This document shows, one piece after another, positions 37,701 through 64,000 of a stretch of 64,000 nt of DNA (position 1 is the first letter of the stretch; each line of letters begins with the position of its first letter). The notes under the pieces were generated by a model. The model was not told where the DNA came from. It did not search any database and saw only the letters and a program-made list of their open reading frames with translations. This DNA is from Cololabis saira (lineage: Eukaryota > Chordata > Actinopteri > Beloniformes > Belonidae), in NCBI RefSeq assembly GCF_033807715.1, contig NC_084592.1, forward strand, positions 1,284,501 to 1,348,500, read 5' to 3'. Made by a program: the position numbers and the translations under genes.

Positions 37701-38981
37701 GACCTTGTGGGTCAGATATGATGTTTGTGGCATTGAAGAGTGTTTTTTTATGGATTATGATTGCTGTGCTACGTGACCTAGAATTGAAATTTGAATGAAA
37801 AATTTGGCCAACCCACTGTTTTTTTTAAATCTGACGTGGTCTTTAACCATTAAATGTGTTTCTTGCAGAAAAGCAACTTCACATTTTAAAAGTTTAAGAT
37901 GTGCAAATATTCTAGCTCGCTTTACAGGTCCATTCAAACCTTTAACATTCCATGAAATGAATCTTCCATTTGCCCCGCCTGTACTCTGATTACCATCCCG
38001 TGTCCTGTTCATGGTCCACTGGATCTACCAGTGAGGTTTGTGAGAATGATCTGCCACACCACGGCCCAGTATTCACTCCTAAAGCCTGAAGAAGCCTCCA
38101 CTTAAAAATAAATAGTAAAATGGTGAAACCAGTAACCATCAGTAAAATCTGTTATTTTAGGATGTCCATGGGGGTTTAGAAGGTCTACATTGAAATCCCC
38201 ACACATTATTTGTACCTTGTCATTTATGTTACCGAAAAGGTCATCTAGTTTTTGGTTGAATGTTTCTAGACAAGATCCAGGTGTTCTATAAATGCAGCTG
38301 ATTATTATATTCTTTGTATCTGCACCAATAATTTCAATAGTAATACATTCCATAATACCATGGCGGCTGACAAAGATCATGTTGCATCTTAAAGTTGCAT
38401 GGACGTATAATGCAGCTCCTCCAGATTTAGCACCGGTCCTGTCCATAGTGAACAATTGTAACCCTTTTCTTTTTCCAGCCAGGTCTCGGAAACTGCAATC
38501 ACATTGAATTTGCTGAATTGTTTCAAGTAGGAAGTAGGAATAGTAGGAATAAGACTCTTCTAAAACATTGAAACACCACTTCTTTCCACCTTTAGTGAAG
38601 TCTAAATGGAATAGGGGTCCCATTGTAAATTGTGTCTTTGTTGCCAAGATAATCAACTTGTGTATTAAAGTTTGAAGTTGCTGTTAACCACATGGCTTTA
38701 AAGAGAATAGAGAAATAGTTTGGTTAAATCACCTTCCAATGCTTTTCTAAGACCACGTTGAGGGGAAGCTACCCGTCATTTTACACAAGAAATGTCTCAA
38801 ATGTCAGAAGTTAAACAACTCCTTATGTCTTTGTCATAAATTGCGTTAAACGTTAATACTGTTGTGTTTTGTCTCCTCAGGTTGTAACGTTACCATTCCT
38901 TCAGAGGTGATTATACTGAACTCCATTGTACTTCCACACAAAGACCTGAACCGCAGCTTCAAGAACCAGATAATACTGTGA
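6797..38981 (+). CDS. gmppa: gmppa, mannose-1-phosphate guanylyltransferase regulatory subunit alpha (12 exons, complete)
   Basis: Joining 6797-6836, 9157-9254, 11397-11500, 13945-14137, 14210-14269, 14342-14472, 29651-29785, 29985-30082, 30169-30215, 30423-30515, 33197-33365 and 38881-38981 gives 422 codons and a stop, in frame at every GT-AG junction. The protein starts with the nucleotidyltransferase signature [20 protein letters not shown], contains [13 protein letters not shown] and [20 protein letters not shown], and ends in a left-handed beta-helix of hexapeptide repeats. The GMPPA-specific loop [12 protein letters not shown] is intact. GMPPA is cytosolic, catalytically weak or inactive, binds GDP-mannose and restrains the catalytic GMPPB partner; these facts are from the family. 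The length matches vertebrate GMPPA (about 420). A duplicate paralogue elsewhere in the genome cannot be judged from this window. Confidence 0.96.
7661..7737. repeat. (TA)n microsatellite in gmppa intron 1
   Basis: About 75 bases of pure TA dinucleotides. Confidence 0.95.
7738..8900. repeat. Unclassified interspersed repeat in gmppa intron 1
   Basis: Starts TCAATGACGTGACGCCTATA right after a TA run. A second copy starts at 63660, also after a TA run, and continues to the window edge. AT rich, with no coding capacity seen. It is interrupted by the L2 fragment at 7922-8200. Confidence 0.7.
7922..8200 (+). mobile_element. L2-like LINE 3' end, 5'-truncated insertion
   Basis: Contains only the last part of the L2 3' UTR and the TTGAA-type tail. 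It is flanked by the direct repeat AAAATG (7916-7921 and 8201-8206). The paralogous repeat at 63826-63840 reads straight through this point, so that locus is an empty site. Confidence 0.88.
9157..9254 (+). CDS. gmppa: gmppa exon 2
   Basis: Residues 14-46, completing the signature loop ([20 protein letters not shown]) and reaching HHIEACAK. Acceptor TCCCAG, donor AAG|GTGAGT. Confidence 0.95.
9370..10210 (-). mobile_element. CR1/Rex1-like LINE 3' fragment in gmppa intron 2
   Basis: On the minus strand, 9991-10206 encodes a short RT C-terminal piece ([20 protein letters not shown] and then [11 protein letters not shown]), typical of the region after the RT core in CR1-like LINEs. The rest is AT-rich 3' UTR ending near 9380. 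Truncated and non-functional. The exact clade is uncertain. Confidence 0.65.
10240..10480. repeat. AT-rich region with TAATTAAT repeats
   Basis: Many overlapping copies of TTAATTAATT and related motifs in both orientations, with recurring CATTAAT blocks. No coding sequence. Confidence 0.7.
10579..11050. mobile_element. Non-autonomous DNA transposon, TACCGTATTTTC termini
   Basis: The left end reads TACCGTATTTTCTGGACTAT and the right end is its inverted match (ATAGTCCAGAAAATATGGTA). The interior has no ORF. Related copies are at 22573-22960 and 53138-53624. This is a frequent fish repeat; I do not assign a superfamily. Confidence 0.75.
11397..11500 (+). CDS. gmppa: gmppa exon 3
   Basis: Residues 47-80 plus two bases of Arg81 ([20 protein letters not shown]). 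Acceptor AAACAG, donor CAG|GTAAAA. Confidence 0.95.
12193..13245. mobile_element. DNA transposon nested in the hAT element, TACCGTAGATGACC ends
   Basis: The left end TACCGTAGATGACCAAATAG is matched by an inverted right end (ATGGTCATCTACGGTA). Both subterminal regions contain CGCCCG-type and AAACGCC-type motifs. The flanks do not give a clear target duplication beyond TA. The short open frames inside are not gene-like. Confidence 0.72.
12656..12790. repeat. Palindromic MITE family, two left arms in tandem
   Basis: AGGCTGATTTATGGTTCCGC occurs twice here, 60 bases apart, each followed by ACGCAGAGCCTACGG. Both are in the same orientation, so this is a tandem of half elements, not the usual hairpin. 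Confidence 0.8.
13945..14137 (+). CDS. gmppa: gmppa exon 4
   Basis: Residues 81-145, including [20 protein letters not shown] and the [10 protein letters not shown] motif that occupies the metal/nucleotide-binding position in active relatives. Acceptor CACAG, donor ACG|GTAAGA. Confidence 0.96.
14210..14269 (+). CDS. gmppa: gmppa exon 5
   Basis: Residues 146-165 ([20 protein letters not shown]), exactly 20 codons, phase 0 at both ends. Confidence 0.95.
14342..14472 (+). CDS. gmppa: gmppa exon 6
   Basis: Residues 166-208 plus two bases of Leu209; carries [19 protein letters not shown], the sugar-binding EKP motif of this fold. Donor CT|GTAAGT. Confidence 0.95.
14658..14950 (+). pseudogene. 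LINE endonuclease fragment (L2-like) in gmppa intron 6
   Basis: Encodes [20 protein letters not shown] and then a [17 protein letters not shown] stretch, the GDFN catalytic motif and following region of an APE-type LINE endonuclease. It stops being recognisable near 14950, where unrelated repeat sequence begins. Confidence 0.75.
14990..15580. repeat. Repeat cluster with two MITE copies
   Basis: Bases 15013-15078 hold several CCGCGG motifs. A half MITE lies at 15104-15162. A full palindromic copy lies at 15400-15522: arm GGTTCCGCGTTAAATCGACG, centre ACGCGGCGACCCGC, opposite arm ending AACCATAAATCAGCCTTTA. I see no gene; the small frame at 15587-15769 (60 codons) is not recognisable. Confidence 0.65.
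15800..16075. repeat. Tc1-like derived repeat, degenerate
   Basis: Shares the layout of the 60292-60540 element: GGTCAGAAAATTTTAATAT end, an AAGCCTTTATTTGTTATAAT-type middle and an AAAAAATGTGAATATTTTATG segment. No coding sequence. Confidence 0.45.
16236..17985 (-). mobile_element. L2-like LINE, 5'-truncated, copy 2 (antisense to gmppa)
   Basis: Reads on the minus strand from about 17985 ([20 protein letters not shown] region) through RT to the 3' tail at 16236. The 3' UTR contains a tandem duplication of about 184 bases: the GGGATGACC...CAGCACGCAGCTCCCG block begins near 16490 and again near 16674. Endonuclease and N-terminal RT are absent. Confidence 0.88.
16976..17875 (-). pseudogene. L2-like reverse transcriptase, open but truncated
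   Basis: 299 codons are open from an internal Met; the frame continues upstream through [10 protein letters not shown]. It contains [60 protein letters not shown] and [20 protein letters not shown] before the stop. Unlike copy 1 there is no frameshift, so this is the younger or better preserved copy. It is still 5'-truncated and not a host gene. Confidence 0.88.
18000..18430. repeat. Unclassified fish repeat
   Basis: No gene supported. Holds a GC-rich block (CCCCCCGACCCCCCTAGAGG) and a GGGGCCCCAGGCCAG segment. Both look like interspersed repeat sequence, but I cannot name the family. Confidence 0.4.
18800..20170. mobile_element. Nested DNA elements with CCCTGTCCCAATACTCCC end
   Basis: An outer repeat (CAGTGTTTCCCAATCCTGGT start near 18801) is interrupted between 18935 and 20145. 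The insert ends on the right in AGTATTGGGACAGGGCCT; its inverted counterparts are at 18935 (degenerate) and 19020 (AGGCCCTGTCCCAATACTCC). The 22-base target segment around AATCTCGGGGGCAGC is present on both sides (18913-18934 and 20146-20167). No ORF is found. Confidence 0.6.
19529..19710. repeat. Palindromic MITE copy with 12-bp internal expansion
   Basis: Left arm CTGATTTATGGTTCCGCG and right arm CGCGGAACCATAAATCAGCC. Between them TACGGCGTAGGG is repeated six times without change (19565-19636). Confidence 0.85.
20303..20810 (+). pseudogene. L1-like LINE fragment in gmppa intron 6
   Basis: Around 20380-20510 the translation [20 protein letters not shown] matches the GGDFNC endonuclease motif of L1-type LINEs, with N replaced by Y. 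Downstream, near 20735-20810, a piece resembling the start of the RT-linker region follows in another frame. Truncated and disrupted. Confidence 0.6.
20815..21370. repeat. hAT-like terminus plus palindromic MITE
   Basis: TAGGGGTATAACGGTACATG at 20820 resembles hAT ends of the TAGGG-G-TGTAAC type seen at 24975 and 26514; the other end is not seen. At 21220-21363 lies a full palindromic MITE (AAGCCTGAATTATGGTTCGG ... CACCATAAATCAGCCTTAA) with TAA-like flanks. Confidence 0.6.
22573..22960. repeat. TACCGTATTTT-type element, degenerate copy
   Basis: Begins TACCGTATTTTGCGGACCAT and contains ATTATAAGGTGC twice, as in the copies at 10579 and 53138. The right terminus is not clear. Confidence 0.6.
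23164..24492. mobile_element. Non-autonomous DNA element with TTAAAGC ends
   Basis: The left end TTAAAGCAGCACAATGTAAC is matched by an inverted right end reading AAAGTTACGTAGTGTCGCTT. The roughly 1.3-kb interior has no convincing ORF. The target duplication is not resolved. Confidence 0.6.
24856..26237. mobile_element. Non-autonomous hAT element with nested inserts
   Basis: The ends TAGGGCTGAACGATTT and AAATCGTTCAGCCCTA are inverted matches. The flanks GTACGGTA (24848-24855) and GTACGGTT (26238-26245) are a one-mismatch 8-base target duplication, as expected for hAT. Inside are a truncated copy of another hAT (from 24975) and half a MITE (26055-26110). No transposase is seen. Confidence 0.85.
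24975..25930. mobile_element. hAT non-autonomous copy, one end missing
   Basis: Begins TAGGGGTGTAACGATACACT and is the inverse of 26590-27527 over most of its length, including GCGGAGTGACACAGCACTAG. The far terminus is lost near 25930. Confidence 0.8.
26514..27527. mobile_element. hAT non-autonomous element, complete
   Basis: The termini TAGGGGTGTAAC and GTTACACCCCTA are perfect inverted matches over 12 bases. A perfect 8-base duplication CTAAACAT lies at 26506-26513 and 27528-27535. Length is 1014 bases, AT rich, no ORF. It lies within another repeat that starts near 26250 with GATGCCCCGATACCGATAC. Confidence 0.92.
27640..28170. repeat. Unclassified repeat segment in intron 6
   Basis: Contains TTTTTCATAATAGGTCCCCT, a sequence typical of fish interspersed repeats. 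No gene seen. Confidence 0.4.
28440..28708. repeat. GC-rich minisatellite, 40-bp unit, about 7 copies
   Basis: CACAGCTCTGTCCTGCG recurs at 28447, 28487, 28527, 28574, 28614, 28652 and (as CACAGCTCTGTCCTCTG) 28692, so the period is mostly 40. The spacer reads GAGGGGAGGGCCGGGGCCCG. The open frames through it are repeat translations, not genes. Confidence 0.92.
28709..29170 (+). mobile_element. LINE 3' end (CR1/Rex-like) with AT-rich UTR
   Basis: A short decayed frame at 28710-28910 reads like a LINE C-terminus ([14 protein letters not shown] and then [14 protein letters not shown]), followed by a T-rich UTR and a TAAATAAATAAACTAAAC tail. Truncated. Confidence 0.55.
29651..29785 (+). CDS. gmppa: gmppa exon 7
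   Basis: Residues 209 (split) to 253; reads [20 protein letters not shown] and FWSQIKSAG. Acceptor CTTACAG, donor GG|GTGAGT. It joins exon 6 in frame after a 15-kb intron. Confidence 0.95.
29985..30082 (+). CDS. gmppa: gmppa exon 8
   Basis: Residues 254-286 ([20 protein letters not shown], then [12 protein letters not shown]). Donor G|GTATAG. Confidence 0.95.
30169..30215 (+). CDS. gmppa: gmppa exon 9
   Basis: 47 bases, residues 287-302 ([15 protein letters not shown]), the first turns of the left-handed beta-helix. Acceptor CTCAAG, donor ACG|GTAAGA. Confidence 0.93.
30423..30515 (+). CDS. gmppa: gmppa exon 10
   Basis: Residues 303-333, hexapeptide repeats [20 protein letters not shown] followed by [11 protein letters not shown]. 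Phase 0 at both ends. Confidence 0.96.
30640..30822. repeat. 18-bp tandem repeat in gmppa intron 10
   Basis: About nine units based on TTTATTTTATTTGCAGCG. Each unit looks like a pyrimidine-rich tract plus AG splice acceptor. Confidence 0.85.
31487..32602 (+). mobile_element. RTE-like LINE (Rex3-like), 5'-truncated
   Basis: Flanked by the 9-base duplication AATATTTGT (31478-31486 and 32603-32611). Encodes the second half of an RT and ends with a short GATGAGTGA-type tail. The host repeat is intact and empty at 40700-40790, which supports the borders. Confidence 0.88.
31490..32569 (+). pseudogene. RTE-like reverse transcriptase fragment with internal duplications
   Basis: The visible parts are [18 protein letters not shown], the catalytic [60 protein letters not shown], and at the end [20 protein letters not shown] with [18 protein letters not shown] 40-base segment is present four times (about 32035-32196), a 44-base segment twice (32310-32375), and a GGAAGAG-type triplet run expands the Glu-rich part. 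These shift the frame, so the ORF is broken. Confidence 0.85.
32603..33055. repeat. Interspersed element with hairpin around AAATCTGCCAGTGG
   Basis: The interior has a large inverted repeat: AAGTAGAAAAATCTGCCAGT near 32731 faces ACTGGCAGATTTTCCTACTT near 32799, with further matching ATTTTCACTTG arms outside. The right part ends in a G/C-rich stretch with TCCCCCTCATCCCC. Related copies: 1-150 and 40395-40790. No ORF. Confidence 0.7.
33197..33365 (+). CDS. gmppa: gmppa exon 11
   Basis: Residues 334-389; includes [20 protein letters not shown] and the GMPPA-specific loop [20 protein letters not shown]. Acceptor TGTAAG, donor G|GTAAGC. Confidence 0.96.
33590..34040. repeat. Repeat segment related to the 2-kb LTR-like family
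   Basis: 33590-33715 holds AAAGTCAAAATGTCGAGA-type sequence also seen at 62480-62610. 33880-34020 (GTGACGTCATGAGGGCC, GTAGTCTCTGACAAGG, AGGAGGCACATTAAAGC) matches parts of the LTR-like elements at 2890-3020 and 55150-55290. No gene. Confidence 0.6.
35499..36330 (-). pseudogene. L1-like reverse transcriptase core, broken
   Basis: Residues seen: [40 protein letters not shown], then [40 protein letters not shown] and the catalytic [15 protein letters not shown]. The YADD box is intact. A frameshift separates the first block (36330-36052) from the second (36086-35499). Confidence 0.85.
36531..36785 (+). mobile_element. Probable solo LTR, 255 bp
   Basis: Starts TGTGGCAGGG, ends CCTGCTACA (TG...CA), and is flanked by the 5-base duplication ACGGT (36526-36530 and 36786-36790). 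It contains an AATAAA signal at 36710-36715 on the + strand, followed by a short U5-like tail, so LTR polarity is probably +. No internal region or primer-binding site remains. Confidence 0.75.
38100..38660 (-). pseudogene. CR1-like LINE endonuclease fragment, antisense
   Basis: About 184 open codons contain [40 protein letters not shown] and [27 protein letters not shown] is the catalytic endonuclease motif of CR1/L3/Rex1-type LINEs. The frame runs out at 38102; no RT follows. Confidence 0.8.
38881..38981 (+). CDS. gmppa: gmppa exon 12 (last)
   Basis: Residues 390-422 and TGA stop: [20 protein letters not shown] then [12 protein letters not shown], the strongly conserved GMPPA C-terminus. 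Acceptor CTCCTCAG. Confidence 0.97.
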
Positions 38982-39222
38982 TTTATCACCTCGCTTCTCT
39001 CCCTGACTGTCACTGATGAGGATGCTGTTGGAACTGTCTCACATCTACTGTATTCATGTCAACATTTGAATATCTGGAGCTGTGTTAAACAGCTTTAAAA
39101 ACATAGATTTTCATACATTTGTCTTCAAGCCTAAGGATAAAAAAACAAGGCTATCCAGGTCAAGGTTTGAATGTGTCTGTGAAACTCTGGGAGCTGAACA
39201 TGTGAATACAAATATATGTATA

Positions 39223-39228
39223 AATAAA
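39223..39228 (+). promoter_or_regulatory. gmppa: Candidate gmppa poly(A) signal
   Basis: AATAAA about 240 bases after the stop. It is the first canonical hexamer downstream of the stop. Confidence 0.55.
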
Positions 39229-39229
39229 A

Positions 39230-40974
39230 ATAATGACAGTCAGATAATCAGATAAGATAATATCTTATTTAAATTGCAATCAAGTGATGCTTTTTAAAAT
39301 ATGCATAATGAATTGGGGTTGGGTTCAGTCAGGCTGGTTATTACTACTTATTGCACTTTGAAAATGAATATTTAAACACAACTTTATATAAAAATGCAAA
39401 CGCTGTAGGCTATTAGTCCTAAAGACATGACTGGGTGATGCAGGTGACGGAGACAGGCAGGGGAAAGTAGATGAGGGAACTGAAGGTTATTTGTGTTGTA
39501 CAATTCAACAACAAAGTGATTCAAAGTGCTTTACAGAGACATTAAAACACCACACAGTAAAAATATAAAAAGCATGATTTAAAGTTTAAACAAAGAAGCA
39601 ATAAAATAACACAAAATACAATTAACAGGATTCAAACCTGAAGGACTCTAACCCAACAGAATTAACAGGACTCAAAAAGAAACATAGAATAACTAATGTC
39701 TGGGAAATCAAGACGATACATGTGCTATATTTCATTTGTTGGTCTGATGGATCATTAGTGTTTAAACATTTAGGTTAATACGGACCATGATTATTCCTAG
39801 CACATGGAAACAAGATCACTCTTTTTCTCTTTAATTTTAAATTCAAATGCCCCTTGCAACTTTAATCTTTTGTGTTCATATGTATTATTGTTTGTATTCA
39901 TTCAGTTATAATTCATGTTTTATTTGTTTGAATGAATCAGTTCTGATGAATAAAGAAGTTTCTCAACAATGGCTGTTTTTATCTATGGATAACGGCAACA
40001 GTATGTTTGAGATTCATGCAAGAATTGGTAATTGATGGGAAAGCCATTTTTTAGTCTGAGCAATAGGGTATATCCACCTTATTCCTACGCCCCATGAGGC
40101 TTTGCGTGAATTGTGGGTGCTACTTCCGGTGCTGCCAGAACCGCGTTTGTTTACATGCTGAGTGAATGCGTTAACCCTCTTTCTCCGAGCGTTGGGGATA
40201 TAAAACATGTGGAAACACCACCTGTCACAGCTCAAACGGGACAATATCATCTTACCTCTGCCTCCTGCTGTTGAGGGATGGGAGGACGACCTGAAGAAGT
40301 GAAGAAATGCTTAGAAGATGGGAAGTATCTCATTCTTCCCAATGGGCAAAGTGGATACTCCTCCAGGTGGGTAAATATTGTTACTTATCAGTACTCGAGA
40401 TGAGGGGGGATGGCATCCCCCCTGAAATAAAAACGGTACAAATCATCCCCCTTTCCATCCCTTATGTCATTTCATTAATGAATGTGGTTTTACTGCTATT
40501 TCAACATTTAGAGTCATCACCAGAAAAATAACATTTGACAATTTTCACCTGAAATAAGATTTATCTTCTCATTACAAGCAATAACATCTTGTTCCACTGG
40601 CAGATTTTTTTTACTTATTTCAAGTGAAAATCTACTTGAAACAGGTAAAAATTGTTGTTTTTCCAGTGATGAGTCTTGTTTTAAGTGTAATGAGATTTTT
40701 TTTAACTAAAATGAGACATTTTAACTAGAAATAAGACAAATATTCTTGTTAACATTGAGTTTTTGCAGTGATCCATGTTACTTATCCTGTGAAGGACAGA
40801 GTCACTGGAAAAGTTGTTGCAGATTATTTATACAGGCTTATCATTTGTTACCAAGCTCTGGAGCGCTCATCATTTCTGTCATCATTTGGTCAAATTGGTG
40901 TAACACGAGTTATATGAATTGTGAAACAGCTGAATATTATGTTTTAATTGTGTTTTTTAATCTTTTAATGTACA
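39230..40974. other. Intergenic region between gmppa and pnkd
   Basis: No gene recognised. 40395-40790 is a copy, in reverse, of the repeat at 31370-33050 (CATCCCCCCTGAAATAAAAA, CTGGCAGATTTTTT and the empty RTE target). The rest is AT-rich unique-looking sequence that may include 3' UTR. Confidence 0.5.
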
Positions 40975-41027
40975 TTATCACTGACTACGTTTACATGCAG
41001 TCAAAATTGGGGTTAGCTATAGCTATA

Positions 41028-42055
<1,028 letters not shown>

Positions 42056-42958
42056 ATGTATGTGTATGCATATGTAGCCTATGTGTATATATGTATATTA
42101 AATATAGTAATAATGCACATATATATACCTTAGGTTTTTACCTAAAAAACCCTTTCTTGCATTTCAGACTGATCTTCAACTAGCATCAATCAGTTTTATA
42201 TGATGGTAGTTATTGAACATGGATGATATAACTTGTTCTACCAGGATCAATTTGTTTTGACACAATCGTTGATTAAGTTGACAGGAAGAAATTTTACTTT
42301 GCAAAAAACACATTTTTATCAAAATAAGCATGCCTACCAAATCACCAAGAGGTTCTTTTCTTCATGGCCAGGTGGAAATGCGAGGAGCTTGAAAACATGA
42401 CCACAAATGTTGCCTAGATATATATATAAATATATGGGGTGTCTCACATGCATCACCTTCCACTATCTGTTGCTCAAAGCTGCTGAATTCACTGTTATTT
42501 TTCCTATGGAAGTCCATGCCAGTAGATGAGCTAACCACATTGTTTGTACTCTGAGCCACTCATTACCAGGTAAGAGGTTTCAAAGTTTGTCATTGTATTT
42601 CACATTGATTGTTGGCCGCCATTTTCTGCCGAGCCAGAGGCCTGATGTGTTTCCTGTTCACCACTAGAGGGCGGGATAGAGCAGTTGAATCATTCTGGTT
42701 TCACTGCGTCTGCATTTTTCCTTTTCCATTTTCTTATTTCAGAAATAAAGCCTACATAAAAAGGATGACATGGGTTAAAATGGAGTTTAAAACAGATTGT
42801 ATTTAATTAATTGTAAAGAATAAATGTTAAAACCACTATATGATCACCAGAATACTGTTAAAAACCATTTTAAGTAACATTGAAAGAAGACATCTCAACG
42901 CATTTCATGAGAATGCAAAATATTATACGATGTTTTGTGCTACACAGTGTGTATAATG

Positions 42959-43156
42959 AAGGATATGAACATTTCTGCATTTGTAGACGGTAGAAAGTAC
43001 CGGGATAGACAGATTGACAAGAAGGTGAGAGAAAAGTTGCGTGAAGCAGCATTTGTTTTGAATTTGGATCCAGGAAGAAGAAGCAGAAATGATGGGAATT
43101 GTGTCATCATGTTCTCTGTGCGTCGCTGGTTTGATCCAGATATCCCAAATGATTAA
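42959..43156 (+). CDS. Small ORF of unknown function inside the CACTGACTACG transposon
   Basis: 66 codons read MKDMNISAFVDGRKYRDRQI, then KKVREKLREAAFVL and a C-terminus with FSVRRWFDPDIPND, closed by TAA. The second transposon copy (45343-45540) keeps the same frame and length with about six substitutions. The protein is basic in the middle. I do not recognise a family; it may be an exon fragment of the autonomous element's protein. Not a host gene as far as visible. Confidence 0.4.
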   Translation, partial: KDMNISAFVDGRKYRDRQIDKKVREKLREAAFVLNLDPGRRSRNDGNCVIMFSVRRWFDPDIPND

Positions 43157-43566
43157 TTACCATGGAAACGGAATATTCCCAAAGTTTCAGTAACCGGAAT
43201 ATTAGCAATAACCTGAATTTTGACTGCATGGAAACGTAGTCAGTGTTATGTGACATAGCTGTAAATGAGCTGCAGAACACGACCCTGACGAGGGTCCAAA
43301 GTTAACTAGCTGTATTTTCCTGTCAGCAGGAACACAAGAAGACGGCTGGACAGAGGTAGCTCCTCCTAAAAGTAAAACATTTCTACAAAGGAAACTGATA
43401 TTTAAACAATAAGAGAAAATCTTTTCTGCTACTGTAATGGAAGGATGGAAGAATGGAGGTAAACAGAAAAGACTTGGTGTATGTTAAAATAGTTTGTAAC
43501 AATGACCATTTCAAGTAGAATATGAAACAAAATATATATTCAATTATTACTCAAATTTAGAAATAA

Positions 43567-43572
43567 TTTATT
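43567..43572 (-). promoter_or_regulatory. pnkd: Candidate pnkd poly(A) signal
   Basis: AATAAA on the minus strand, about 390 bases after the pnkd stop. Confidence 0.4.
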
Positions 43573-43960
43573 CATTCCAAAGTTAAATACATTGTTGCAC
43601 TAGTCTTGATTTTAGTATTATATTAGAAATATAAATTTTTTTGAGAACCAGAATATGTAGGCGTTCTAGCAGTTATTCAAAATGTATCAGAACATAATAT
43701 TGACTTTAAAAATACATCATTTTAGGGCAAATTAAGATATAATACAGTAAATACCTGTAAGATCACATTTATCATTTACTGTAATATTTAATGCTCCAAC
43801 GTAAAGTACCAAAAACTATTTGTTCAATGGTACCGTGATTTTTTTAAATATCATGACAGTGTACTGTACAAAATACAAGCTCAAAATAAAACACTCCAAT
43901 CTCAGCATTTCAGCTTTTAGACAGAATTCACCTTCACTTCAACAGCTTTGTAAATGTAAA

Positions 43961-63145
<19,185 letters not shown>

Positions 63146-63612
63146 CTGTGAGCACACAAGAAATATGCAGATAAAGTATAGACAAACTCATCACAAATAC
63201 AAAACTAATTTGAATTTAGACAGGTATACACAGTAGTACTAAGTTTGGACAAATTAACTCTGTATGCCTCAACAAAGTGAAATAATAGATAGAAATCCGG
63301 AGCATAGAAAAGTTATACTTGACGTCACATGTGCAAAGCAAGAAATTCCTCTACGCGGATACCAGGAAAATGAAGACGGCGGTAATTTCCTTAAGTTGTT
63401 TAAACTGATTTCTAAGCACAAGGCCTACATTCCATCAATGTAAGAGGGACAGACACAGTGGACTTTAAAACCTTAAATGATCTCTGATGGCCGTCCACTC
63501 CAGTGACAGCTGGAACAGGGAATCTTCTGATGATGATTTCAGAGAACAAAAAATGATTATGGGAGATAATAATATTGACTGTTGGGATATATAGTTGCCC
63601 TCCCTAGACACA

Positions 63613-64000
63613 GGGATATATATATATATATATATATACATACATATATACATACATAGGTCAATGACGTGACGCCTATATTTTCTGAAAAACAATTTTT
63701 TTTTCAATTAAAAAAAAGGTTTAAATTGATAAAATAAAATACCATATATATATGAACTACCTGTCCCACATATGGACTCACTTGAATTTTACCAAAAATT
63801 TGGGATTTTGTTGTCGTTTTAAGTGTCAAAATGTCATGTGGTGCCGTCCGACCAGGTTTTGAAACTCTAAATGTAAACTCTAAGTTTGATCACTCTAAAT
63901 GTTTTTAGATCGATCTTCTTCTATCTGGCATGATTTCCCAAATGTCTTGTAGTTTGTAAGAATGCAACACATTTTTATTTATATTTCCATCATAATATAC
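63613..64000. repeat. TA tract and second copy of the 7738 repeat
   Basis: A TA/TACA tract (63613-63658) is followed by TCAATGACGTGACGCCTATA, collinear with 7741 onward but without the L2 insertion. It runs off the window. Confidence 0.75.

Larger units (their letters stand above)
34250..38015 (-). mobile_element. L1-like LINE, decayed, antisense in gmppa intron 11
   Basis: On the minus strand the order is endonuclease N-terminus (about 37990, [20 protein letters not shown] and [10 protein letters not shown]), endonuclease middle (37460-37650, [15 protein letters not shown] and [16 protein letters not shown]), a linker, RT (36086-35499) and C-terminal domain (34827-34276). Internal stops and frameshifts abound. 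A 255-base LTR-like insert lies at 36531-36785. Orientation is opposite to gmppa. Confidence 0.88.

Overview
The window looks like nuclear DNA of a teleost fish, probably a percomorph. It holds two interrupted protein-coding genes with vertebrate-type GT-AG introns. These sit in a dense mix of transposon families typical of fish: L2-, RTE-, L1- and CR1-like LINEs, Tc1-like elements, many non-autonomous hAT elements and palindromic MITEs. Long (TA)n, (AC)n and (ACGC)n microsatellites are also present. There is no bacterial-type operon, CRISPR array or phage. No tRNA or rRNA gene was recognised.

Gene 1 is gmppa, the regulatory alpha subunit of GDP-mannose pyrophosphorylase. It is on the + strand with ATG at 6797 and stop at 38981, and I could join 12 coding exons in frame into a complete protein of 422 residues. 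Gene 2 is pnkd, a mitochondrial/membrane metallo-beta-lactamase-fold hydrolase of the glyoxalase II family. It is on the - strand; its last seven coding exons lie between 63145 and 43961, and its 5' exons lie beyond the right edge. The two genes converge tail to tail, with about 5 kb between stop codons.

Layout: 1-6700 is repeats (hAT remnant, a 2-kb LTR-like element, an L2 LINE, a Tc1-like fragment) ending in a minisatellite directly against the gmppa 5' end. 6797-38981 is gmppa; intron 6 alone is 15 kb and is filled with nested transposons, and the last intron holds an antisense L1-like LINE interrupted by a probable solo LTR. 38982-43960 is intergenic and mostly one 2.3-kb DNA transposon that carries a 1-kb microsatellite. 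43961-63145 is pnkd, whose introns hold hAT elements, a Harbinger-like element with a Myb/SANT-like ORF, L2 fragments and a second LTR-like copy broken by a LINE. 63146-64000 is intron or repeat.

The two genes are not known to share a pathway: gmppa controls GDP-mannose supply for glycosylation, while pnkd is linked to thiol/glutathione metabolism and synaptic function. I see no new multi-gene system. The most interesting signals are the promoter-proximal minisatellite that stays open in frame with gmppa, several transposon insertions dated by filled/empty site pairs inside the window, near-perfect hairpins at 48042-48127 and 56267-56360, and a palindromic MITE family present about ten times.
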